A DNA stretch of 25,758 nt from CAJBIL01 sp044359525 (GTDB lineage Bacteria > Pseudomonadota > Gammaproteobacteria > Burkholderiales > Rhodocyclaceae), in contig JBIKLY010000051.1 in NCBI GenBank assembly GCA_044359525.1, positions 1 to 25,758 on the forward strand, in the 5' to 3' direction. The notes beneath the pieces were generated by a model. That model ran no database searches. It saw only the letters and a list, made by a program, of their open reading frames with translations, and was not told the DNA's origin. Numbering within the stretch: position 1 is the first letter of the stretch; the number at the start of each line of letters is the position of its first letter. Positions 1 through 5,034 of this stretch are shown here, one piece after another. The position numbers and the translations under genes were made by a program.

Positions 1-312
1 TGCAAAGTCATTGTTCTGGAGCGCAACCTTTAGCGCTGTATCGCCACGAAAATCTGCTATGTCGGCGAAGGCACCTCGGCCTAGGAGATATCGAACGCTC
101 GCCAAATCGCGATTATGTACAGCGATCTGCAATGGTGTCATGCCTTCCCGATTACGACCGTTGATGGACTTCCAAGGCATGAGCGCCTTATCGATCGTGG
201 CAATATCATGAGACATGATTGCATCATGCAAGCGGCTAGTCTGGGCAACGGCATACAGCAAGTATGGGAGGCTGACTACGAGCAAGGCGAACACGCGGGC
301 ACGGGTGATCAT
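1..312 (-). CDS. Ankyrin-repeat protein with N-terminal signal/anchor, partial (C-terminus outside window)
   Basis: Translating the minus strand from the ATG at 312 gives 104 codons open to the window edge. Residues 1-25 form a signal peptide or anchor: basic MITRAR, then a hydrophobic stretch up to AVAQ. From about residue 51 an ankyrin-like repeat is readable: NGRNREGMTPLQIAVHNRDL, then VRYLLGRGA, then ADFRGDTALKVAL, matching the TPLH-A-(x)-LL-x-GA pattern. Ankyrin repeats bind proteins; with a signal peptide the domain would sit in the periplasm or at the membrane. The start codon overlaps the stop of the upstream membrane-protein gene (ATGA), so the two are probably translationally coupled. 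The downstream part is missing, so total length and partner are unknown. The family call is fairly safe; the function is not known. Confidence 0.72.
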   Translation of the reverse strand, partial: MITRARVFALLVVSLPYLLYAVAQTSRLHDAIMSHDIATIDKALMPWKSINGRNREGMTPLQIAVHNRDLASVRYLLGRGAFADIADFRGDTALKVALQNNDFA

Positions 313-692
313 GTTGCCGCCTTCTGGCGAGTAGAGTACGAAAACCACCAGACCAAGGCCATGAGCTGCAAAGCGCCGGCGCAATTAAGGAGAATTGCCG
401 CGTAATTTTCGAGCAAGATTTCCGGGGCAAATAGGCGTGAGAGGGCAAATGTGATCACGATGGAGACAACCGTGCATCCAGCAAGGAGATTGGGCAGATC
501 AAGTGCCGATCGAGATCGCAGCGTCTTGCCGATTGTCTCGAGCCCCCCCCATGTCACCGCACCGATAAGTAGAGCAATCGGAAACGAAAATAGCGGGAGC
601 ATCAGAAGCCATGAGCGAAGCACAGCGCCGTGAAAGCTGACCAGACAAATGAAAATCAAGGCATTGATGGCGATGATCCATGGTGAAGTCAT
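309..692 (-). CDS. Hypothetical small four-helix membrane protein
   Basis: This 127-residue protein starts at MTSPWIIAIN. An in-frame ATG lies further upstream (776), but the 28 extra residues are polar and unlike a membrane N-terminus, while GGAAAG lies about 9 nt before 692. Four hydrophobic segments are visible, at about residues 5-25, 28-50, 68-88 and 96-118, with a short basic tail (STRQKAAT). I recognise no family. The stop overlaps the start of the ankyrin-repeat gene, which suggests a two-gene unit, perhaps an integral membrane partner for the ankyrin protein (inference). The codon run at 543-550 reads as eight consecutive G on the coding strand, a possible slippage site. The pair looks accessory compared with the housekeeping genes to the right. 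Confidence 0.6.
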   Translation of the reverse strand: MTSPWIIAINALIFICLVSFHGAVLRSWLLMLPLFSFPIALLIGAVTWGGLETIGKTLRSRSALDLPNLLAGCTVVSIVITFALSRLFAPEILLENYAAILLNCAGALQLMALVWWFSYSTRQKAAT

Positions 693-842
693 AGAATTAG
701 TCTTTCCAGTTCTTGCAAACGGAGGGCGAGCGCCGCAGTGAATAACGACTCTATTATGCCGCATGAGATAATGCATCAGACTTGGGAAGTAGATCTTATC
801 GGGTGTTTGCCGTCAAACGCCTGATGCGACCTGCGAGCGTTG

Positions 843-873
843 AAAAACCTTAAATACGCGCTAAGGCTTTTTT
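843..873 (-). terminator. Weak possible rho-independent terminator
   Basis: CCTTA and TAAGG form a five-base stem around a nine-base loop, flanked by A-rich sequence on the left and six T on the right. It could end minus-strand transcripts from the DedA-type gene or act in both directions. The stem is short and AT-rich, so the call is tentative. Confidence 0.25.
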
Positions 874-944
874 CGCCGGCAATACAGTCTCGTAAACCTT
901 GCGTAGTTGTGTGATTTGGATTTACGGCGGGTCTCGGAGTACAT

Positions 945-962
945 CAGCCGTTCGAACGGCTG
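945..962. repeat. 18-bp perfect palindrome
   Basis: CAGCCGTTCGAACGGCTG reads the same on both strands over 18 bases. It lies between the membrane-protein gene and the DedA-type gene, away from any start codon. It could be a dimeric regulator site, a structured repeat element or part of a decayed mobile element; no copy is seen elsewhere in the window. Confidence 0.6.
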
Positions 963-965
963 CAA

Positions 966-1008
966 TCAGGCGGGGGCGAATCGCCGCTTCTGGCCGAACC
1001 CTGCCTGA
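966..1008. repeat. Imperfect inverted repeat with an inner small palindrome
   Basis: TCAGGCGGGG (966-975) pairs with CCCTGCCTGA (999-1008) in a ten-base stem with one G-U pair. Inside it GGCGA-A-TCGCC (975-985) can form a competing small hairpin. It begins four bases after the perfect palindrome at 945-962, so the two make one structured block. Confidence 0.5.
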
Positions 1009-1115
1009 CGTTATATTACCCCCGCAGACCGCAATCGCCACTTCGCTGCCGTTCGGTTTCGTCCCACAACAGACGCTTCAGCTTCGAAACAGGATCAGGC
1101 GCTCACCCGTCACGA

Positions 1116-1682
1116 TCAAAAACCCGGAATTTTCAGCGCCATCGCCAAATAGTCAAAAAACAGGCAGTACAAAGCAATAGGCAGGGGCAGGCCAAGCAGT
1201 GTGCCGATCAGGTATTGCCGGAACCGGATGCCTGATAGCGCGAGCGCGTAGTTGAGTGCGGGGATTGTCTGAAACAGTATCCTGAGCAGCAGCACGCTGC
1301 GAATCGGTTGGGCATCAAGCTGGGCAAGGAGGCGAATGGCGGTTTTGCTTTTCAACTGGCGCAGGGCGTCGCCGCCGACCAGCCGGATGGTGAGAAAAGT
1401 GATGACGCAGGAGGTGCAGGCAGCGATATAGGTGGCGAGGCCGCCCCAGCCTTTTCCCAGTGTCAGCACGGCGGCGGCGAGGAAGATCCAGCCAGGGATC
1501 TGGATCAGGTTGCCGAGGGCAAATAGCAGAATGAAGATCAGCAGGCCGCTGATCCGGTTTTCGCTGATCTGCTGTTGCAGAAAGGCGAGATTGAAGTGCT
1601 CGCGCAGGCCGGAAAGTTCAAAGGCGGCGAGCAGTACCCCAAGGAAGAGAACGACCGCGAGCAGGCGTTTGTAGGGGTGCAT
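1116..1682 (-). CDS. DedA/TVP38 (SNARE-associated) family membrane protein
   Basis: The 188-residue protein matches the TVP38/TMEM64/DedA layout: an N-terminal helix (residues 6-25), a long hydrophobic pair around 45-75, a re-entrant-like central region with GNLIQIPGWIFLAAAVLTLG, and C-terminal helices with LRILFQTIPALNYALALSGI and the closing G-x-P segment. The signature G-x-x-IPG-W and the conserved basic residue before F-Q-x-P-x-L-N support the family. DedA relatives act in the inner membrane in lipid-carrier transport or membrane homeostasis; the exact substrate here cannot be read. The gene diverges from the bufferin-type operon, sharing a region of about 120 bp. No strong ribosome binding site precedes the ATG at 1682, so the start is less certain than the frame. 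Confidence 0.78.
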   Translation of the reverse strand: MHPYKRLLAVVLFLGVLLAAFELSGLREHFNLAFLQQQISENRISGLLIFILLFALGNLIQIPGWIFLAAAVLTLGKGWGGLATYIAACTSCVITFLTIRLVGGDALRQLKSKTAIRLLAQLDAQPIRSVLLLRILFQTIPALNYALALSGIRFRQYLIGTLLGLPLPIALYCLFFDYLAMALKIPGF

Positions 1683-1702
1683 GAATATATTTTTGCCGGC
1701 GC

Positions 1703-1730
1703 TGTAAGGAATGGCATCTTGCCCCGTCTA
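1703..1730 (+). promoter_or_regulatory. Candidate ECF-sigma-type promoter for the bufferin operon
   Basis: TGTAAGG (1703-1709) and CGTCTA (1725-1730) lie 16 bases apart when counted from GTAAG to CGTC. This resembles the GTAAC/GGAAC plus CGTC layout of extracytoplasmic-function sigma promoters. It lies about 70 bp before the bufA start. Known bufferin operons in Caulobacter are under an ECF sigma factor (established knowledge); assignment here is inference, and no sigma or anti-sigma gene is in the window. Confidence 0.35.
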
Positions 1731-1800
1731 ATCGGTGTCGGCAAGGCGCTTGCAGGATGGCTTGCTTGGACACCACCCCATCATCACGAGGAGAATCAAA

Positions 1801-2061
1801 ATGTCGAATCAAATTTCCGGTGTTGCTCTGGCCGCTGCGGCGGCTGCTCTTTTCGCTTCGGGTGCCTTCATGGCCCCGCTGGCACAGGCGGCGGATGGCG
1901 CCAAGGTGCATTGCACGGGCATCAATTCGTGCAAGGGTACAGCCGAGTGTAAAACGGCCAAGAACGACTGCAAGGGAATGAATGCCTGCAAGGGCCAGGG
2001 CTGGGTGAGCAAGGCCAGCGCCAAGGAATGTACGGATGCTGGCGGCAAGGTCGCGAAGTAA
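1801..2061 (+). CDS. bufA: Bufferin-type metallophore precursor (BufA)
   Basis: An 86-residue precursor with an alanine-rich signal peptide (residues 1-30, cleavage near AQA-AD) and a short polar core holding six cysteines at 38, 44, 50, 57, 63 and 77. The core shows repeated C-x-G-x-N-x-C-K-G units and a CKGQGW segment near the end, features I associate with the BufA2 class of periplasmic bufferins. These peptides are exported after cysteines are modified by the BufB-BufC complex and then bind copper (family knowledge). The start at 1801 is set by GAGGAG seven bases upstream; an earlier ATG at 1735 would bury the signal peptide behind a polar leader. bufB follows after 61 bases containing a stable hairpin. 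Confidence is high for the family and moderate for the subclass. Confidence 0.85.
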   Translation: MSNQISGVALAAAAAALFASGAFMAPLAQAADGAKVHCTGINSCKGTAECKTAKNDCKGMNACKGQGWVSKASAKECTDAGGKVAK

Positions 2062-2071
2062 TTGATGTTCG

Positions 2072-2101
2072 GGGTCACTCCGGTGGGCGCCGGGGTGATC
2101 C
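2072..2101 (+). promoter_or_regulatory. Stable hairpin between bufA and bufB
   Basis: GGGTCACTCCGG (2072-2083) pairs with CCGGGGTGATCC (2090-2101) in a 12-bp stem with two G-U pairs and a six-base loop. Only four T follow, so it is not a classic terminator. It may partly terminate transcription or protect the bufA 3' end, giving more precursor than enzyme (inference). Confidence 0.55.
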
Positions 2102-2122
2102 GCTTTTGCCAGGGAGCTGCCG

Positions 2123-2960
2123 ATGAGCAAGATGCTGCAGGGTTTCGGCCTCGGTCTGCGCACCGAGCATTACAGTGATTTTGTCGCGGCGCCGCAGCGT
2201 GTCGACTGGCTTGAAATCATCTCCGAAAACTATCTGGTCGATGGCGGCAAGCCGCTGCATTTTCTTGACCGCATCCGTCGCGATTATCCAATGGCGATGC
2301 ACGGCGTTTCGCTTTCGATCGGCAGCAGCGATCCGCTGGATGCCGATTATTTACGTCAGCTCAAGGCGTTGGTCCGGCGCGTCGAGCCGGCCTGGGTGTC
2401 CGATCATCTGTGCTGGACGGGCACCGATTCGCTGAATCTGCATGACCTGCTGCCGCTGCCCTATACCGAGGCGACGCTGCGCCACCTCGTGCCGCGCGTG
2501 GCGCAGATGCAGGATGTGCTGGGTTGCCCTTTTCTGCTGGAAAATCTGTCGAGTTACGTGCGCTACCGTGCCGACGAAATGCGCGAGTGGGAGTTCATCG
2601 CTGAGCTGGTGGCGCGCACTGGTTGAGTTGCTGCTCGACGTGAACAATGTTTATGTCAATAGCGTCAATCATGGTTTTGACCCGCAGGCCTTTATCGACG
2701 CCATTCCGGCCACAGCCGTGCGGCAGATCCACCTCGCCGGGCACGAGGATCATGGCGACTACATCATCGATACGCACGATCATCCGATCTGCGATGCGGT
2801 GTGGGGTTTGTACGCCTACACCGTGCGCCGGCTGGGCGCGGTGCCGACGATGATCGAGCGTGACGACAATATTCCACCGTTGCCCGAGTTGATCGCCGAG
2901 CTTGATGCCGTGCGCCTGGTGGCGCAGCGGGCGTTGGCCGGGCGGCGGGAGGCGGCATGA
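2123..2960 (+). pseudogene. bufB: DUF692/MNIO bufferin-maturation oxygenase, frameshifted (BufB)
   Basis: The first frame (2123-2626, 167 residues) encodes the N-terminal half of a MNIO TIM barrel: WLEIISENY, a metal-ligand histidine in MHGVSLSIGS, SDHLCW, and the glutamate in LLENLSSY. It stops at a TGA at 2624. The family continues in the frame one base further on: LLLDVNNVYVNSVNHGFDP, then IHLAGHEDHGDYIIDTHDHP, then MIERDDNIP, ending at 2960. Family members read about TGC-(G/E)-LLLDVNN at the break; losing two bases from TGCGAG gives the observed TGAG, and restoring them yields 279 residues, the usual length. MNIO enzymes use a multinuclear iron centre to modify peptide cysteines. As written, the short product lacks the later Asp and His ligands and would be dead. 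A sequencing error is possible. The end overlaps bufC by ATGA. Confidence 0.85.
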
Positions 2961-3730
2961 ACGCACTGGATGAATCACTGGTCAACTCGCAGCAACGCTT
3001 TCAGCAGGCGGTGCTGGCCGACGATATTGCGCCCGGCCTGTTCGTTGCCGAGGGGTCGGATGTTGCCGGTGGCTTCGGGCTGTATCTGATGGCGTATCGC
3101 GCCCGTTTGCTGGCGGCGCTGCGCGACAATTTTCCGGTGCTGCACCGTGCGCTGGGTGACGAGGCGTTTGCCGATCTGGCGCATGACTATATCGCTGCGT
3201 ACCCGTCGCGCTTTCGTTCAATCCGCTGGTTTGGCGATGCTCTGGTGGATTTTCTTGATGCCGATCCCGACCGCCTGCCGCATCCGGCGCTGGCTGATGT
3301 GGCGCGCATGGACTGGGTGATGCGCGGCGCTTTCGACGCGCAGGGCGCGCCGCTGCTGACGCTGCCCGATCTCGCCGCGCTGGCGCCGGACGATTGGCCG
3401 CAGCAGCGCTTTGCCTTGCTGCCCTCGCTGCGCAGGGTCGACTTGAACTGGAGCGTCGAGCCGATCTGGCGTGCGCTGAACGACGATGCCGATGCACAAA
3501 CCGCAGCGCCCGAGCCGTTGGCGCACGTGTTGCTGGTCTGGCGACCGGAACTGGATTGCCTGTGGCGTTCGGCGGGCGATGTGGAAGCCGCCGCGTTGCG
3601 GGCGTTGGCGCAGGGGGCGACGTTTGCCGAGTGCTGTGCAGCGATTGCCGCGGCGGGTGAACCTGACCCGGCGGCGGCCGCTGTGGGCCTGTTGCAACGC
3701 TGGGTGAGCGACGGCCTGTTGGCGCGTTAG
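2957..3730 (+). CDS. bufC: HvfC/BufC-family bufferin-maturation partner (DUF2063)
   Basis: The 257-residue protein starts with a DUF2063-type N-terminal domain (about residues 8-100): LVNSQQRFQQAVL, then YRARLLAALRDNFPVLHRALG and FADLAHDYIAAYPS, which are typical family positions. The C-terminal part (about 130-257) is the more variable winged-helix-like half. BufC-type proteins bind the BufA precursor and deliver it to the MNIO enzyme (family knowledge). The ATG overlaps the bufB stop (ATGA), and GGGAGG sits a few bases upstream, so bufC can still be translated even if bufB is broken. No DoxX-type BufD follows; the next gene, nudB, is convergent and overlaps the bufC end by four bases. Confidence 0.85.
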   Translation: MNALDESLVNSQQRFQQAVLADDIAPGLFVAEGSDVAGGFGLYLMAYRARLLAALRDNFPVLHRALGDEAFADLAHDYIAAYPSRFRSIRWFGDALVDFLDADPDRLPHPALADVARMDWVMRGAFDAQGAPLLTLPDLAALAPDDWPQQRFALLPSLRRVDLNWSVEPIWRALNDDADAQTAAPEPLAHVLLVWRPELDCLWRSAGDVEAAALRALAQGATFAECCAAIAAAGEPDPAAAAVGLLQRWVSDGLLAR

Positions 3731-4173
3731 CGGGCGGCCGTCTCCGGCAGCATGAGAATGGCGTCGCGGTTGCTCCACGAAAAACATTTCTCGGCGGCTT
3801 TTCGCCATGGAAGCCAGCAGTAGTTGAGGTGTTCGTCGGGGGCGACGCGTACCGGTTGCACGGCGGCGACTTCGAGCGAGAAAACGTGCTCGGTGTTGTG
3901 CGTGACGCCGGGGGCGTAGCGATAACGCCACTCGGTGAAAATCTCGAAGGTGTTGGTGCGTTGCCAGTCGCGCAGGGCATCTGCGCTGGTGATGATTCCC
4001 GTCTCTTCGGCGACTTCACGGACGGCGGTTTCAATCAGGCTTTCGCCGCTTTCCTGGCTGCCGGTAACCGATTGCCAGTAGCCGGCGTGTGAAGCGCGTT
4101 CAAGCAGTAATACCTGCAGATCCGGTGTGTGGATGACCACCAGCACCGACACGGGCTGTTTGTATTGCATCAT
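3727..4173 (-). CDS. nudB: Dihydroneopterin triphosphate diphosphatase (Nudix, NudB)
   Basis: A 148-residue Nudix hydrolase. The Nudix box lies at residues 38-60, with G38, E44, R52-E53, E56-E57 and G59 in the required spacing. The start (QYKQPVSVLVVIHTPDLQVL) and the segment TEWRYRYAPGVTHNTEH match NudB, which removes pyrophosphate from dihydroneopterin triphosphate in folate synthesis and also hydrolyses dATP in vitro. Two ATG codons in tandem (4173 and 4170) could start it; the first overlaps the barstar TGA as ATGATG, so translation is probably coupled. It is the last gene of the aspS run and converges on bufC with a four-base overlap. The call is firm, the physiological substrate slightly less so. 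Confidence 0.88.
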   Translation of the reverse strand: MMQYKQPVSVLVVIHTPDLQVLLLERASHAGYWQSVTGSQESGESLIETAVREVAEETGIITSADALRDWQRTNTFEIFTEWRYRYAPGVTHNTEHVFSLEVAAVQPVRVAPDEHLNYCWLPWRKAAEKCFSWSNRDAILMLPETAAR

Positions 4174-4622
4174 GCCAGCGTCGGGAGTGTCGCCAAACCG
4201 TCGGCACGCAGGTCGTAGAAAATCCAGAAGGGAACATCACGCGCCTGCCATTCATTGATCGCATTGGCGAGGATTTCGTTGAGCGCGGCAAAGCTGTTGG
4301 ACTCGGCATGTACGGCGTCGGCGCTGTAAATGGTGATGATGTAGCCCGGTGCTTCGCGCCAGGAAAAATCGGTCAGACAGTCGTTCAGTGAATCAAGGTT
4401 TGCACCGTACCAGGCAGGAAAATGAAGGTCGCGGCCGAGCGCGGTAAGTATCTTCCCCATATGGTCGGATTCTTCAAAGTCGACTTTGAAGCAGGCGAAG
4501 CCCAGTGCTTTAGCGGCCTTGGTCAGCCCGGTCTGCCCGTGCTGCGGCAGGTGATAGATGTTGGCCTGCTTCGGCTGTGCGAGCAGATCCTGCAGGGCTT
4601 TCTGATTCGGGGCTTTGCTCAT
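4170..4622 (-). CDS. Barstar-family ribonuclease inhibitor
   Basis: A 150-residue protein without a signal peptide. The barstar core is clear at residues 68-86: FPAWYGANLDSLNDCLTDF, with Asp77 and Asp81 at the positions of barstar Asp35 and Asp39, which contact the ribonuclease active site. An extra N-terminal region of about 40 residues precedes the core compared with Bacillus barstar (about 90 residues), as in many proteobacterial members. It would act in the cytoplasm, neutralising the co-encoded ribonuclease before export. Its start overlaps the ribonuclease stop and its stop overlaps the nudB start, both as ATGA, so the three genes are translated as a coupled unit. Confidence 0.9.
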   Translation of the reverse strand: MSKAPNQKALQDLLAQPKQANIYHLPQHGQTGLTKAAKALGFACFKVDFEESDHMGKILTALGRDLHFPAWYGANLDSLNDCLTDFSWREAPGYIITIYSADAVHAESNSFAALNEILANAINEWQARDVPFWIFYDLRADGLATLPTLA

Positions 4623-5029
4623 GGCTCGCGTATCCGGCGGAAGCTGCGGTAGTGGTCGTCGGTGTAGTAGTACTCGCCCGAGGTGGCGACGTTGTCATTG
4701 CGGCCGCTGCCGGCGACGATGCGACGCGCCCCCCGGTCGCGGCTGCCGGGTGTCGGTACGGTGTATTCGCGGTAATAGCCGCGTGTTTGTTGCGGCAGGC
4801 GCTTTTCGAAGTTGCCGAAGGTGCTGCCGTCCTTGCGCGGGTAGGGGAAGGGGCCGCCGCGCTGGATCAGGCGCAGGGTGTGCTGCGCTTCGGGCGGCAG
4901 GTCGGCGAGTGCAACGGTTTTAATCCCATGGCTGAACCAGGCTTCCCTGGCCTGCGCCGTCGACATTCCAATGATTCCGGCTAACGCCAGAAACAGCGCC
5001 AGCCGGAGGAATGCCGCAATACGAGGCAT
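4619..5029 (-). CDS. Secreted guanyl-preferring ribonuclease (RNase Sa/barnase, N1 family)
   Basis: A 136-residue precursor: signal peptide at residues 1-27 (ending STAQA-R), then an RNase Sa-like domain. Alignment by eye to RNase Sa gives LPPEAQHTLRLI, GPFPYPRKDGSTFGNFE, YYREYTVPTPGSRDRGARRI and TDDHYRSFRRI. Catalytic residues are in place: Glu88 (Sa Glu54), Arg99 and Arg103 (Sa Arg65 and Arg69) and His126 (Sa His85). It should cleave RNA 3' of guanosine outside the cytoplasm. The ATG at 5029 is chosen because it begins the signal peptide and follows the aspS stop by five bases; a longer frame from 5155 runs back through aspS. The barstar gene follows with ATGA overlap. Role could be nutrient scavenging or antagonism. 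Confidence 0.9.
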   Translation of the reverse strand: MPRIAAFLRLALFLALAGIIGMSTAQAREAWFSHGIKTVALADLPPEAQHTLRLIQRGGPFPYPRKDGSTFGNFEKRLPQQTRGYYREYTVPTPGSRDRGARRIVAGSGRNDNVATSGEYYYTDDHYRSFRRIREP

Positions 5030-5034
5030 GATGC

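Larger units (their letters stand above)
777..1115. other. Intergenic stretch of about 340 bp with inverted repeats, no credible gene
   Basis: No reading frame here looks like a protein: the plus-frame opening at 899-1180 is arginine- and serine-rich, has no ribosome binding site and overlaps the end of the minus-strand DedA-type gene. The stretch holds several inverted repeats, described separately (945-962, 966-1008). I see no tRNA-like cloverleaf and no integrase or transposase remnant. Confidence 0.5.

Noticed and set aside
949..956. tRNA T-loop-like GTTCGAAC
   Set aside because: It is the centre of a perfect palindrome and no acceptor, D or anticodon arms fit around it.
899..1180. Plus-strand open frame of 93 codons left of the DedA-type gene
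   Set aside because: No ribosome binding site, arginine/serine-rich composition, overlap with the minus-strand DedA-type gene, and the sequence is better explained as inverted repeats.
2600..2640. Programmed ribosomal frameshift in bufB
   Set aside because: No slippery heptamer or stimulatory structure at the break, and the missing bases restore a conserved codon, which fits a deletion or base-call error better.
2982..4034. Minus-strand open frame of 350 codons across bufC and nudB
   Set aside because: Proline/arginine/serine-rich shadow of bufC and nudB with no family features.
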